NCBI RefSeq assembly: GCF_001042485.2
Contig: NZ_LBMN02000004.1
Location: forward strand, 186,001 to 250,000
Length of the DNA: 64,000 nucleotides
Direction: 5' to 3'
DNA from: Bacillus paralicheniformis
GTDB taxonomy: Bacteria > Bacillota > Bacilli > Bacillales > Bacillaceae
Below, piece after piece: positions 36,245 to 45,638 of the stretch. How positions within the stretch are numbered: the first letter of the stretch is position 1; each line of letters starts with the position of its first letter. The notes under the pieces are model-generated. The model was not told the DNA's origin. It saw only the letters and a program-made list of their open reading frames with translations, and searched no databases. A program made the position numbers and the translations under genes.

Positions 36245-37564
36245 ATGAGCAGGATGGCGAAGGTGACCGAGATGTTTGAGCGGGTCGCTTTTAAAATTAC
36301 AAGCTTCAAATATATCATGGTCATTAAGTCGGCGTTTGTTACACTGATGCCGGTCATCATTGCCGGGGCGTTTGCGGTTCTGATGCAGAATATGGTGATG
36401 AGCCCCGAGACGGGACTTGCGGTTTTCGAGCCTTTTCGGTTCTTGTCTGCGCTTGAGCCGATTATGGCCTCGATCAATTATGCGACGCTGAACTTTATTA
36501 CGATCGGCGCGGTGTTTTTGATCGGGATTGAGCTCGGGAAGCTGAATGGGCATGAATCATTTTTTCCCGGCTTGATGGCGCTGATGTCCTATATCTCTGT
36601 CATTCCATCGACGGTGCTGTTGGAAGTGAACGGTTCGATGCAGGAAGTGGTTAATGTGCTGGCCAAGGAATTTACGGATCCGAAGTCACTGTTTTTGGGG
36701 ATGTTTATTTCGATTGTGTCTGTTGAAATCTTCAGCAAGCTTTCGAGCATGGACCGGCTCAAAATTAAAATGCCGGACAGCGTGCCGGCCAATGTCTCTG
36801 TCTCGTTCGGCACTTTATTTCCTTCGATTATTACGGTCACGATCATCGCCAGCTTCGGATTTGCTTTTCATCGGCTGACGGGCGTATACCTTCATGAAGC
36901 TGTGTACAATGTCGTGCAAAAACCGCTTGAGGGTGCGATTCAAGGCCTTCCCGGCATTTTGCTGCTAGTGTTTGTCGCACAGTTTTTCTGGGTCATCGGC
37001 ATACACGGAAACCAGATGGTGAAGCCGATCAGAGAGCCTTTGCTGCTCGCTTCGATTACCGTCAATATGAATGCATACGCTGCCGGCGAATCGATTCCGA
37101 ATATCATTACGATGCCGTTTTGGGATGTGTACATGAGCATCGGCGGATCCGGCGTCACGATCGGCCTGTTGATCGCGATTTTTATCGCGGGGAAACGGGA
37201 GGATTTGCGCAGCATTACAAAAATTTCGTTTGGTCCCGGCATCTTCAATATCAATGAACCGGTGATCTTCGGGGTTCCCGTCATGCTGAATCCGTTAATG
37301 GCGATTCCTTTTATTGTGACGCCGCTTGTGACGGGGGCGATCGGTTACATCGCGACAGCGGTGGGCTTTGCCGGAAAAGCCGTTGTCATGGTGCCGTGGA
37401 CGACACCGCCGATTATCAACGCCTGGCTGTCGACAGGAGGAAGCCTCGGCGCCGTCGTCACACAAATCGTATGCATCATCGTCTCTGCCCTTATTTATCT
37501 TCCGTTTGTGATGTTGATGAATCGAAGCCTTACGGTCAATTCTGAAAAAAATGTTTCCATGTAA
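36245..37564 (+). CDS. PTS cellobiose/oligo-beta-glucoside-type EIIC permease (YwbA/CelB-like)
   Basis: A 439-residue polytopic membrane protein of the lactose/cellobiose EIIC family (CelB, LicC, YwbA). Landmarks are the FWVIGIHGNQMVKPI segment and the substrate-binding ISFGPGIFNINEPVIFG motif. No EIIA or EIIB gene is adjacent, so it must share these subunits with another system such as LicAB or a homologue. An AAAGGGGGAGAG site precedes the ATG, a cre-like site lies upstream, and a 6-phospho-beta-glucosidase follows 23 bases later. Its sugar is probably a beta-glucoside or short beta-glucan. Confidence 0.85.
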   Translation: MSRMAKVTEMFERVAFKITSFKYIMVIKSAFVTLMPVIIAGAFAVLMQNMVMSPETGLAVFEPFRFLSALEPIMASINYATLNFITIGAVFLIGIELGKLNGHESFFPGLMALMSYISVIPSTVLLEVNGSMQEVVNVLAKEFTDPKSLFLGMFISIVSVEIFSKLSSMDRLKIKMPDSVPANVSVSFGTLFPSIITVTIIASFGFAFHRLTGVYLHEAVYNVVQKPLEGAIQGLPGILLLVFVAQFFWVIGIHGNQMVKPIREPLLLASITVNMNAYAAGESIPNIITMPFWDVYMSIGGSGVTIGLLIAIFIAGKREDLRSITKISFGPGIFNINEPVIFGVPVMLNPLMAIPFIVTPLVTGAIGYIATAVGFAGKAVVMVPWTTPPIINAWLSTGGSLGAVVTQIVCIIVSALIYLPFVMLMNRSLTVNSEKNVSM

Positions 37565-37587
37565 AGGCGTTGAAAGGAGCGAACGAA

Positions 37588-39024
37588 ATGGCGAGACAAA
37601 CGTGGAAGATTCCCGCCGATTTTATTCTCGGCGCAGCAGCGTCGGCGTGGCAGACAGAGGGGTGGCCCGGGAAGCGGCCGACACAGGATTCTTATTTGGA
37701 TATGTGGTACAAGAATGACCCGCATGTATGGCATAACGGATACGGGCCGGCTGTGGCAACCGATTTTTATAACCGCTATAAAGAGGATATTCATCATATG
37801 AAAGAGATCGGCTTGACACATTACCGGACATCGATTAACTGGTCCCGCTTTCTGATTGATTATGAAACAACAGAAGTTGATGAAGTGTACGCAGGCTATA
37901 TCGACGATGTCATCAATGAGCTGATTGCATCAGGTGTGGAACCGATGATTTGCCTTGAGCATTATGAGATTCCCGCAGTTTTAATGGAGAAATACGGAGG
38001 GTGGGGGTCTAAACATGTCATAGATTTATTTGCGGCATATGCGAAAAAAGTATTTGAACGATATGGAGACAGGGTGAAATATTGGTTTACTTTTAATGAA
38101 CCGATTGTCCCGCAAACCCGGATTTTCCTTGATGCAATTCGATATCCATATGAGCAGAACACGAAAAAATGGATGCAATGGAATTTTAATAAGGCATTGG
38201 CGACGGCGAAATGTGTCAGGCTTTTTCACGCCCGCAAGTCCGATTGCCTGGAAGGCGCCAAAATCGGCGTTATTTTGAATCCGGAGGTTACTTATGCGAG
38301 ATCAAGCGCGCCTCATGACCAAAAAGCGGCCCGCATCTATGATTTGTTTTTTAACAGGGTTTTTTTGGATCCGAGCATCAAAGGCGCCTATCCCGATGAA
38401 TTGATAGAGCTCTTGGTTAAACACGATATTCTGTTTGACCATGATGAGGCGGAGCTTGACATCATCAAACAGCATACAGTAGATTTTGCCGGCATTAACC
38501 TTTATTACCCCCGCCGTGTAAAAGCTCCGTCAAGACAGTGGAATGACTCAACGCCATTTCATCCCGCTTATTACTATGAATACTTTGAGCTGCCCGGCAG
38601 AAAAATGAACCCATTCAGAGGATGGGAGATCTATCCCCAAATTGTCTATGATATGGCGATGAGACTCAAACATGAGTACGGAAATATCGAATGGCTGATT
38701 GCGGAAAACGGGATGGGCGTCGAACATGAGGAGCGTTTTAAAAATGAAGAAGGTGTCATTCAGGATGACTACAGAATCGATTTTATTTCGGCCCATTTGC
38801 GAGAGGCAATGAAAGGGATCGCAGACGGCGCAAACTGCAAAGGCTATATGCTTTGGGCGTTCACGGACAACGTCTCTCCGATGAACGCCTTTAAAAACCG
38901 CTACGGCCTTGTTGAGATCCGATTGGAGGACAACCGCAGCAGGGCGCTGAAAAAATCGGCTTGCTTTTATCGGGATATCATCAAAAACAGACAGTTTGAA
39001 ACAGAGGAATTCCGGTATAAATAA
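37588..39024 (+). CDS. GH1 6-phospho-beta-glucosidase paired with the EIIC permease
   Basis: A 478-residue family 1 glycosidase. The acid/base Glu is in WFTFNEP and the nucleophile Glu in IAENGMG. Unlike BglH it opens with FILGAAASAWQTEGW and has TFNEP instead of TINEQN, so it is a different subfamily with perhaps different aglycone preference. It hydrolyses sugars phosphorylated by the PTS. The ATG at 37588 has AAGGAGCG upstream; the ATG at 37570 would place this site inside the gene. It ends the two-gene catabolic unit. Confidence 0.9.
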   Translation: MARQTWKIPADFILGAAASAWQTEGWPGKRPTQDSYLDMWYKNDPHVWHNGYGPAVATDFYNRYKEDIHHMKEIGLTHYRTSINWSRFLIDYETTEVDEVYAGYIDDVINELIASGVEPMICLEHYEIPAVLMEKYGGWGSKHVIDLFAAYAKKVFERYGDRVKYWFTFNEPIVPQTRIFLDAIRYPYEQNTKKWMQWNFNKALATAKCVRLFHARKSDCLEGAKIGVILNPEVTYARSSAPHDQKAARIYDLFFNRVFLDPSIKGAYPDELIELLVKHDILFDHDEAELDIIKQHTVDFAGINLYYPRRVKAPSRQWNDSTPFHPAYYYEYFELPGRKMNPFRGWEIYPQIVYDMAMRLKHEYGNIEWLIAENGMGVEHEERFKNEEGVIQDDYRIDFISAHLREAMKGIADGANCKGYMLWAFTDNVSPMNAFKNRYGLVEIRLEDNRSRALKKSACFYRDIIKNRQFETEEFRYK

Positions 39025-39036
39025 AGGCGGCGGGGG

Positions 39037-39068
39037 GAATCATCCCGCTTGTCGTCGGGATGATTTCT
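39037..39068. terminator. Hairpin between the GH1 gene and arcR
   Basis: AATCATCCCG pairs with CGGGATGATT around an 8-base loop. It lies between two convergent genes and lacks a strong T tail, so its efficiency is uncertain. Confidence 0.6.
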
Positions 39069-39078
39069 CATATATGAT

Positions 39079-39756
39079 CTACATAAAATACTCCGGCCGG
39101 TTGATCATAATCTGCTTGTTCATTTGACTGATCACGCCTTCGCAGCGGAGCTTTTTCAGGACGGCGCTGACGGTTTCGCGGGATGTCCCTGAGATTTTGG
39201 CAATTTCAGCAGCGGTGATCGGACAGTTGATGACGGTTGAATTGCTTTCTTTTTGACCGAGGCTTTCGGTTAAATAGTAAATGGCTTGTGTGACCCTGTC
39301 GTGTGCATGGGAGAGTGTAATGCGCTTCAGCCTTTCCTCGTGGAGGGCAAGAATGTCTGATAAATGATTGAGAATATCGTAAAGCAGGTTTTTGTTGTCC
39401 CGGACGAGATCTTCGAAGATGTTCATGGGTATATAGTAGAGTTCAATATCTGTTAAGGCTTCGGCGGCATAGTGATAATGCTCATCCCGAAACAAGCCTC
39501 CAAATGGAAAGAGGGTATGAGGACGTACATAGTCGGTATAAAACATGGATCCAGCTTCGTTTGATTTTTCGAGTTTGATAAAGCCGTCGAGAAGAAGGTA
39601 CATTCGTTCCCGGGGGTCGTCTTCCATAAATAATATCTGGCCTTTATGGTAAGTGCGCCAATAGATAAACTGTTTCATATCTTCCAGATCTCTTTTATTC
39701 AGGGAAGCGAGAAGAGGAAACTTTTTCAGTTGATGTACGATGTCTTTGTTCTTCAT
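39079..39756 (-). CDS. arcR: ArcR, Crp/Fnr-family activator of the arginine deiminase cluster
   Basis: A 225-residue Crp/Fnr regulator: an N-terminal cyclic-nucleotide-like beta barrel (FMEDDPRERMYLLLDGFIKLEK), a dimer helix and a C-terminal winged helix with TAAEIAKISGTSRETVSAVLKKL. It lacks the iron-sulfur cysteines of Fnr. In B. licheniformis ArcR is required for anaerobic activation of arcABDC and is the fifth gene of the cluster, as here. A Crp-like palindrome upstream of arcA (44659-44674) is its likely target. The ATG at 39756 is used; the ORF extends further upstream only through the arcC-arcR spacer hairpin. Confidence 0.9.
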   Translation of the reverse strand: MKNKDIVHQLKKFPLLASLNKRDLEDMKQFIYWRTYHKGQILFMEDDPRERMYLLLDGFIKLEKSNEAGSMFYTDYVRPHTLFPFGGLFRDEHYHYAAEALTDIELYYIPMNIFEDLVRDNKNLLYDILNHLSDILALHEERLKRITLSHAHDRVTQAIYYLTESLGQKESNSTVINCPITAAEIAKISGTSRETVSAVLKKLRCEGVISQMNKQIMINRPEYFM

Positions 39757-39826
39757 ATGGACCACCCTTATCGATTTTCTTATGTTGCGGCTATATAGTT
39801 TAAATTTTACTTGTTTTTGACGATTG

Positions 39827-39863
39827 GCAAAAGGAAGAACCCTCCCCGAGCCCTTCCTTTTGC
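39827..39863 (-). terminator. Hairpin between arcC and arcR
   Basis: GCAAAAGGAAG and CTTCCTTTTGC form a perfect 11-bp stem around 15 bases. On the minus strand it lacks a T tail outside the stem, so it may attenuate or mark RNA processing rather than fully terminate. Confidence 0.55.
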
Positions 39864-39865
39864 TT

Positions 39866-40816
39866 TTAGGCTTGTTCGACAATCGTGCCGGCATTTCCTT
39901 GGAGAGCGTCTTTGGCTAATTTCAGGGATGTGATGACCGTTTTATTGCCTTTTTTGGCTTCGGCAAATTGGATGGCTGCTTTGACTTTTGGCAGCATGCT
40001 TCCTTCTGCAAATTGCTTTTCTTTTATATAACCTTTCAGTTCTTCGGTGGTGACGCGTTTCAGCGCGCGTTCTGTCGGCTTTAAATAATCGACGGCAACA
40101 TAGTCGACACCTGTTAGAATGACCAGTTCGTCAGCCTGCACAAGTTCCGCCAGTTTGCAGGCGGCAAAGTCTTTGTCGATGACGGCGTCAATACCGGAGA
40201 CGGCATCGCCGTTTTCAATGACGGGAACGCCTCCGCCGCCGGCCGCAATGACGATATGTCCGTGTTCGACAAGATCATTGATAACATCGTGTTCAAGGAT
40301 CGATACCGGAGCCGGAGACGGTACGACCCGGCGCCAGCCTCTTCCGGCGTCTTCTTTAAAAACGAGGCCGCCGTTGCGGCTGTTCATCAGTTCTTTCGCT
40401 TCTTCTTCGCTGTAAAACGGACCGATCGGTTTTGTCGGGTTGCGGAATGCTTCATCATCGCCTCGGACGGCGACGCGGGTGATGACGGTTGCCGCATGTC
40501 CGCCTTTCCCTTTCGCATGCAGCGCCCGGTCAAGAGCATTTTGCAGCCAATAGCCGATCATTCCCTGGGTCATGGAAACACAAGTTTCAAGCGGCATGGC
40601 CGGTGTTTTCGGGGAATCCGCCTCTTTTTGCTGAATCATCAGGTTTCCGACCTGCGGGCCGTTTCCGTGCGTGACGATTAATTCGGCGCCGCTGTCGATC
40701 ATATCCGCCAAATACATGGCGGTTTCTTCAAGCGCGCGCTTTTGCGCTTCTGCACTGGCATCTCCGGTTTGGATGGCATTACCGCCAAGTGCGACGACAA
40801 TTTTTCTTTTTTTCAT
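39866..40816 (-). CDS. arcC: ArcC, carbamate kinase
   Basis: A 316-residue carbamate kinase that makes ATP from carbamoyl phosphate and ADP, the energy-yielding last step of the arginine deiminase pathway. Family motifs are [10 protein letters not shown] at the N-terminus, [24 protein letters not shown] and VDKDFAA-like [19 protein letters not shown]. It lies 21 bases after arcD with an AGAGGTGATG site. Cytoplasmic; fourth gene of the arcABDCR order. Confidence 0.93.
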   Translation of the reverse strand: MKKRKIVVALGGNAIQTGDASAEAQKRALEETAMYLADMIDSGAELIVTHGNGPQVGNLMIQQKEADSPKTPAMPLETCVSMTQGMIGYWLQNALDRALHAKGKGGHAATVITRVAVRGDDEAFRNPTKPIGPFYSEEEAKELMNSRNGGLVFKEDAGRGWRRVVPSPAPVSILEHDVINDLVEHGHIVIAAGGGGVPVIENGDAVSGIDAVIDKDFAACKLAELVQADELVILTGVDYVAVDYLKPTERALKRVTTEELKGYIKEKQFAEGSMLPKVKAAIQFAEAKKGNKTVITSLKLAKDALQGNAGTIVEQA

Positions 40817-40837
40817 TTGATCATCACCTCTGTTTTG

Positions 40838-42244
40838 TTAAATTGAAATGCTTCCCGCAGCCAGCCTGATCACGGCGATGACAGCCAATACAAGAATCGC
40901 GGCGGCAATCAAAAGCTCGGCCTTATTGAAGACGGGGCCTTCTTTTCCTTTGCGGACAGCCCGGAATACGAGAATGCCGGGAGCGTATAAAATCATGGTC
41001 AAAAGCAGGTAATCAAGTCCTGCGGCATATACGAGCCAGACGCCGTAAATGCTTGCGATGATCCCGATGATGAGGTTCTTTCCCCGGTTAGGTTCTTTGT
41101 GCAGCCAGCTGTATTTAAGCTGATAAAGCCCGGAAAACAGATACGGGATCAAGATGGCCGAGGAAGCCAAGGAGAATGCAAACTGATAGGCCGCATCCGA
41201 AATGAGAAACGTCAGCAAAAACAGCTGGATAATGGCGTTTGTCAAAGTCAGCGCATTTGTCGGCGCGCCGTTTTTATTTTCTTTGCCGAACCATTTCGGG
41301 AAGACCCCTTCGCGCGCCGCGATCAGCGGGAGTTCGCCCGCGAATAATGTCCAGGCCAGCCAGGCGCCCAATACGGAAATGATTAATCCCAAGTTGATGA
41401 GCACAGCTCCCCATTTGCCGACGATATGCTCCATGATCGCGGCCATTGAAGGATTCGGAAGCCCGGCCAAGTTTTGCTGATTCATGACGCCGAGCGACAG
41501 CATCGTAATCATGACGTAAATCACAAGTACACTGATCAAGCCGATGACAGTCGCTTTGCCGACATCGCTTGATTTTTTGGCACGGCTTGAGAATAAGACG
41601 GCCCCTTCAATTCCGGTAAACACCCAGACGGTCACCAGCATCGTGCTCTTGACCTGTTTCCCGATGGAACCGAGCGACAGCCCTTTTCCCCAGAAATCGT
41701 TCGTAAATAAATCAAGATGAAACACAAAGATAATGGCGATAATGAAAGCAAAAATCGGTACCAGTTTTGAAATGGTCGTAATTAAGTTGATCATGGCAGC
41801 GGACTGTACCCCGCGCAGGATCAAAAAGTGCACGCACCAGAGGATTACGCTTGCACCGATAATCGATGCGACGTTTTGTCCGTCTCCAAACGCAGGGATG
41901 AAATATCCGACTGCGCTGAACAGCAGCGTTCCGTATGCGACATTGCCGAGAAGGGCTGCGAACCAGTACCCCCAGCCGCTGTTAAACCCCATAAAATGGC
42001 CGAATCCTTCCCGCGCATAAGTGAAAATACCGCCGTCTAAATCAGGCCTTTTCGTGGTCAAGTTTTGGAAAGAGAAGGCCAGGGCAATCATGCCGACTCC
42101 GGTGATGATCCAGCCGATTAAAATGGCTCCCGCCCCCGCTCCTGAAGCCATGTCGCTTGCAAGGTTGAAGGCGCCCCCGCCGATCATCGATCCGATGACA
42201 AGCGCGATAAGTGCAAACAGCCCAAGTTTCTTTTCTTCCGCCAT
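40838..42244 (-). CDS. arcD: ArcD, arginine/ornithine antiporter
   Basis: About 468 residues with 12-13 predicted helices of the APC superfamily, with the ALVIGSMIGGGAFNL signature in helix 1. It exchanges external arginine for internal ornithine, feeding arginine deiminase without energy cost. The ATG at 42244 follows GAGGTGACA at good spacing; GTG 42253 overlaps that site. It lies between arcB and arcC, an order typical of B. licheniformis. A 9-bp intercistronic hairpin lies just upstream (42271-42295). Confidence 0.92.
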   Translation of the reverse strand: MAEEKKLGLFALIALVIGSMIGGGAFNLASDMASGAGAGAILIGWIITGVGMIALAFSFQNLTTKRPDLDGGIFTYAREGFGHFMGFNSGWGYWFAALLGNVAYGTLLFSAVGYFIPAFGDGQNVASIIGASVILWCVHFLILRGVQSAAMINLITTISKLVPIFAFIIAIIFVFHLDLFTNDFWGKGLSLGSIGKQVKSTMLVTVWVFTGIEGAVLFSSRAKKSSDVGKATVIGLISVLVIYVMITMLSLGVMNQQNLAGLPNPSMAAIMEHIVGKWGAVLINLGLIISVLGAWLAWTLFAGELPLIAAREGVFPKWFGKENKNGAPTNALTLTNAIIQLFLLTFLISDAAYQFAFSLASSAILIPYLFSGLYQLKYSWLHKEPNRGKNLIIGIIASIYGVWLVYAAGLDYLLLTMILYAPGILVFRAVRKGKEGPVFNKAELLIAAAILVLAVIAVIRLAAGSISI

Positions 42245-42270
42245 TTTTGTCACCTCATTCGGTTTAGAAT

Positions 42271-42295
42271 GGAAAAGGGAATGAGCCCCTTTTCC
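42271..42295 (-). repeat. Intercistronic hairpin between arcB and arcD
   Basis: GGAAAAGGG and CCCTTTTCC form a 9-bp stem around 7 bases, without a T run. It may set the differential stability of the arc message. Confidence 0.5.
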
Positions 42296-42297
42296 TG

Positions 42298-43305
42298 TCA
42301 GTCAAGATCGCCGAGTGTCGCTGCCATGACAGCTTTAATTGTGTGCATGCGGTTTTCAGCTTCATCGAACACTTTAGAGTGTTTGCTGCGGAACACTTCG
42401 TCCGTCACTTCCATTTCTTTAAGGCCGTGCTGATCGTAAACGTTTTGTCCGTAAGTTGTATGAAGGTCGTGGAAGGCAGGCAGACAGTGCAGGAAGATGA
42501 CGTTATCGTTTCCTGTTTTCTTGACGAGATCCATATTCACTTGATAAGGCTTGAGCAGTTTGATCCTTTCAGCGAACTTGTCTTCTTCTCCCATGGATAC
42601 CCAGACGTCCGTATACAGAACGTCGGCTCCGGACACGGCTTCATCTGTATCGCTTGTGACGGTGATTTTTCCGCCGGATTCTTCGGCGAACGCTTCCGCC
42701 ATTTTAACGATGTCTTGATCAGGGAACAGCTCTTGAGGCGAGCAGATTCTCACGTCCATGCCGACTTTGGCGCCGCCGATGAGCAGGCTGTTTGCGACGT
42801 TGTTACGGCCGTCGCCGATATAGGTGAGTTTGATCCCTTTTACGCGTCCCGTATGTTCTTTCACTGTCATAAAGTCCGCAAGCATCTGCGTCGGATGCCA
42901 TAAATCGGTCAGCCCGTTCCATACCGGCACACCGGAATGCTCTGCCAGGGAAATCACTTTTTCATGTTCAAATCCGCGGAATTCAATTCCGTCGAACATG
43001 CGGCCGAGAACTTTGGCTGTGTCTTCGATCGATTCTTTTTTGCCGAGTTGAATGTCGTCTTTTCCCAAATATTCGGGATGCGCACCGAGGTCGATACAGG
43101 CTGTCGTGAAAGCGCAGCGCGTTCTTGTAGAAGGCTTTTCAAACAGCAAAGCGATGTTTTTACCTTCCAAATAGCGATGCTTGATGCCTTGCGCTTTTTT
43201 TTCTTTTAATTTTTGGGCGAGATCGAGCAAATAGAGGATTTCTTCTTCGGAAAAATCTTTTTCAGCTAAGTAGCTTCTGCCTTTTAAATCAATCGTTTGG
43301 TTCAT
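42298..43305 (-). CDS. arcB: ArcB, catabolic ornithine carbamoyltransferase
   Basis: A 335-residue carbamoyltransferase. The carbamoyl-phosphate motif [12 protein letters not shown] and the ornithine motif [10 protein letters not shown] are both present, as is HPTQMLADF. In the deiminase pathway it phosphorolyses citrulline to ornithine and carbamoyl phosphate. Placement between arcA and arcD marks it as the catabolic enzyme rather than biosynthetic ArgF. AGGAGAGAGATC precedes the start. Confidence 0.93.
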   Translation of the reverse strand: MNQTIDLKGRSYLAEKDFSEEEILYLLDLAQKLKEKKAQGIKHRYLEGKNIALLFEKPSTRTRCAFTTACIDLGAHPEYLGKDDIQLGKKESIEDTAKVLGRMFDGIEFRGFEHEKVISLAEHSGVPVWNGLTDLWHPTQMLADFMTVKEHTGRVKGIKLTYIGDGRNNVANSLLIGGAKVGMDVRICSPQELFPDQDIVKMAEAFAEESGGKITVTSDTDEAVSGADVLYTDVWVSMGEEDKFAERIKLLKPYQVNMDLVKKTGNDNVIFLHCLPAFHDLHTTYGQNVYDQHGLKEMEVTDEVFRSKHSKVFDEAENRMHTIKAVMAATLGDLD

Positions 43306-43334
43306 GGATCTCTCTCCTTTTTCTTTAGGTTTGG

Positions 43335-44570
43335 CTATTTCACATCTTCGCGATAGAGCGGCATGCTCATGCAGCGCGGGCCGCCGCGTCCTCTTGAAAG
43401 CTCCCCGCTCGGGATTTCGATAACTTTAATGCCCTGTTCTCTCAAACATTCGTTAGAAATGTAATTCCGGTCATAGGTGACGACGACACCAGGAGCGATC
43501 GCGAGTGTATTGGAACCGTCATTCCACTGCTCCCTGGCTGAAGCGATTTCGTCTCCGCCGCCGCAGAAGATCAAGTTGACATCTGAAAGGCCGAGCGTTC
43601 TTTTTAGCACTTCCGGCAGATTGTGTTCTTCAGTCGTACGAATGTCGTCTGCCGTTTCCCCTCTCTCAAGAACGAAGATCCGCATGTCTCCTTCAGGCCC
43701 CTGGATGGCGGGATGGATCGTGAATTGATCTCGGTCAACCATCGTGAAGACGGTATCTAAATGCATAAAGGCTCTGCTCTTCGGTATTTCGACGGCCAGT
43801 ACGCGGCGAATCCGGCTCTGCCGCTGAAATAAGTTCCGGACAAGACGCTCGATCGCCTGAGCCGTTGTCCGTTCTGATACCCCGATCGCTACGGTATCTT
43901 CATTTAAGACAAGCTCATCTCCGCCTTCGATATTGAATTTGAAATCACGGTCAAGCCAAACCGGAATCTCATGTCCTTTAAAACGCGGGTGGTGATTGAT
44001 AATGTAGCGCATAAACAGCGACTCTCTCCTGCGAGCAGGCTCTTTCATTTTGTTGATGGTCAGTCCGCTTCCGATGGCGGCCGCCGGATCTCTTGTGAAG
44101 TAAAGGTTTGGCATCGGATCTAGATAAAATGGATAATGGTCTTCCATCAGCTCATGAAGATGCGATTTCTTTTCGCGTTCCAGCTCATTTTTTCGAATGC
44201 CGCTCATCACATGTTCGACCATCGAATCGGCGTCAAAGGTGAGCAAGAACTCTTTCAGTCTGTCGTAAGCGCCGTTGATATCTGCTTTGCTTTCCGTTAA
44301 CAGCTCATCGATAAACCGCTCGCGGATGAAAGCGTCATCCAGGGCTTCAGCCGTCAGCTTTTCTAAATAAAGAACTTCAACTCCCTGTTTCTTTAACGTT
44401 TCTGCAAATTGGTCATGCTCTTTTTGCACCGCTGGCAAAAAGGGAATATCGTCAAAGAGAAGCCTTTCCAGATATTCGGGTGTGAGGTTTTCCAGTTCCC
44501 GACCGGGCCGCTTCAGCATGACGGTTTTCAAAGGGCCGATTTCAGAGTAAACGTGTATCGGTGTTGTCAT
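43335..44570 (-). CDS. arcA: ArcA, arginine deiminase
   Basis: A 411-residue guanidino-modifying enzyme that hydrolyses arginine to citrulline and ammonia. Catalytic residues are visible: the Asp and His of the GGDEL and AFMHLDTVF segments, and the nucleophile Cys in [13 protein letters not shown] at the C-terminus. The ATG at 44570 is about 10 bases after AGGAGG; the ATG at 44576 is too near it. It is the first gene of arcABDCR; the upstream region holds Crp/Fnr-like, cre-like and ARG-box-like sites, fitting control by anaerobiosis, glucose and arginine. Confidence 0.94.
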   Translation of the reverse strand: MTTPIHVYSEIGPLKTVMLKRPGRELENLTPEYLERLLFDDIPFLPAVQKEHDQFAETLKKQGVEVLYLEKLTAEALDDAFIRERFIDELLTESKADINGAYDRLKEFLLTFDADSMVEHVMSGIRKNELEREKKSHLHELMEDHYPFYLDPMPNLYFTRDPAAAIGSGLTINKMKEPARRRESLFMRYIINHHPRFKGHEIPVWLDRDFKFNIEGGDELVLNEDTVAIGVSERTTAQAIERLVRNLFQRQSRIRRVLAVEIPKSRAFMHLDTVFTMVDRDQFTIHPAIQGPEGDMRIFVLERGETADDIRTTEEHNLPEVLKRTLGLSDVNLIFCGGGDEIASAREQWNDGSNTLAIAPGVVVTYDRNYISNECLREQGIKVIEIPSGELSRGRGGPRCMSMPLYREDVK

Positions 44571-44637
44571 GATCATCCCGCCTCCTAAGCTCTTTTTGTT
44601 ACATGTACAGCTTAAAACAGGAAGGAAAAGCGCGATG

Positions 44638-44718
44638 TGAAAGCGATAACAACGAAAACGTGATATATTTCACATGTTTTTTGATGAAGCAAAAACAAAA
44701 ATGAATAATTATGATAAA
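44638..44718 (-). promoter_or_regulatory. arcA control region: cre, Crp/Fnr-like and ARG-box-like sites
   Basis: Plus-strand TGAAAGCGATAACA (44638-44651) matches the cre consensus. CGTGATATATTTCACA (44659-44674) is a near-palindrome of the TGTGA-N6-TCACA type, a likely ArcR site. AATGAATAATTATGATA (about 44700-44717) resembles an ARG box bound by ArgR. Published work on B. licheniformis reports ArgR activation of arc, consistent with this. Confidence 0.7.
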
Positions 44719-44808
44719 TCGAAAATGAGTCCTTGCAGGAGCAGAGAATAGAACGTATAAAACGTGTATATTTTTAAAGGGGATTTTTTGAAAAAATTTT
44801 TTTTGAGG

Positions 44809-44841
44809 GAAAAAAAGCTGATCCGGATGGCCGGATCAGCA
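44809..44841 (-). terminator. Terminator of the argR-like gene
   Basis: Minus-strand GCTGATCCGG pairs with CCGGATCAGC around 4 bases, followed by T7. The argR-like stop codon lies inside the stem. Confidence 0.88.
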
Positions 44842-45276
44842 TAAGTGATCACAAAATGATTGGGCTGCCTCAGGCGATTGGGAAATCACAAGGCATGTAT
44901 CGTTCCCGCATATACAGCCCAGCATTTCCGGGCTTCCCAGCTTATCAAGAAGGACGCCGATGGCATGGGCGTTGCCGGGCATTGTTTTAATAATGATCAA
45001 GTGGTCCGTCCGATGCACATGAAGGACAACGTCGGAGATTTTATCTTTTAATATTTTGGAAGGGTTGATGGATAAGGAAGCATTTGTCGTGTAGACAAGC
45101 TTTCCGTTTTCACCGGGCTGTTTCACAAGATACATTTCTTTAATATCGCGGGAAATGGTAGACTGCGAAACGGCGATGCCCCGTTTTTCCAGCAGGGATG
45201 CCAGCTGTTCCTGATTTTCTACCGGATGTTCGAGAATGGTTTGCTTGATGAGCCATTGCCGTTTTTGTTTGTTCAT
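44836..45276 (-). CDS. ArgR-family arginine repressor/activator next to the arc cluster
   Basis: A 146-residue ArgR/AhrC regulator. The N-terminal winged helix contains VSQSTISRDIKEM, and the C-terminal hexamer/arginine domain contains GNAHAIGVLLDKL and GNDTCLVIS. The ATG at 45276 follows GGGAGGCG; an eight-codon extension (45300) overlaps that site. Bacillus genomes normally carry ahrC elsewhere, so this is probably a second copy dedicated to arcA. It could activate arc through the ARG-box-like site at 44700-44717; alternatively it is a competing or specialised repressor. Confidence 0.85.
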   Translation of the reverse strand: MNKQKRQWLIKQTILEHPVENQEQLASLLEKRGIAVSQSTISRDIKEMYLVKQPGENGKLVYTTNASLSINPSKILKDKISDVVLHVHRTDHLIIIKTMPGNAHAIGVLLDKLGSPEMLGCICGNDTCLVISQSPEAAQSFCDHLC

Positions 45277-45386
45277 AAGAGCGCCTCCCAGGCAAAACAC
45301 GTATATCTATTATTATAGGACGGTTTTATCGTCGGCAGATGGAAGCTATTTTACAAAAAAACAAATCTTTCAGTCTGTTAAAGGGG

Positions 45387-45415
45387 TTGATAGACCCCAA
45401 AATTTCACTTATAAT
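45387..45415 (+). promoter_or_regulatory. Promoter of the guanidine riboswitch-yxkD transcript
   Basis: TTGATA (45387-45392), 17 bases, TATAAT (45410-45415), about 40 bases before the riboswitch. Confidence 0.75.
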
Positions 45416-45455
45416 GCTTGAAGATGACAAATTGATAACAAAGAAAAGGTGGTTT

Positions 45456-45548
45456 TCTAGGGTTCCGCAGTGGGTTCCGCGCTGGTCTGGTCCGAGAGAA
45501 AACACATAGCGAAGATATCGTTATGACACGGTGGGATAAAAGCCCAGG
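45456..45548 (+). promoter_or_regulatory. Guanidine-I (ykkC) riboswitch
   Basis: The leader carries the ykkC core in order: TCTAGGGTTCCGC, GCTGGTCTGGTCCGAGAGAAA, and ACACGGTGGGATAAAAGCCC. The B. subtilis yxkD leader is one of the two founding members of this class, which senses guanidinium. Confidence 0.92.
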
Positions 45549-45597
45549 AGTTTTTGCTCTTAATCAAAGAGCTTCTCTCCGGGGCTTTTTTACTTTT
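45540..45597 (+). terminator. Riboswitch-controlled terminator before yxkD
   Basis: AAAAGCCC at the end of the aptamer pairs with GGGGCTTTTTT, with an inner GCTCTT/AAGAGC hairpin, then a T run. Ligand binding would trap the first arm and allow readthrough. Confidence 0.85.
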
Positions 45598-45638
45598 TAC
45601 AGGAAATCGACTACGAATAAGGAAGGGGATGCAGTTTT

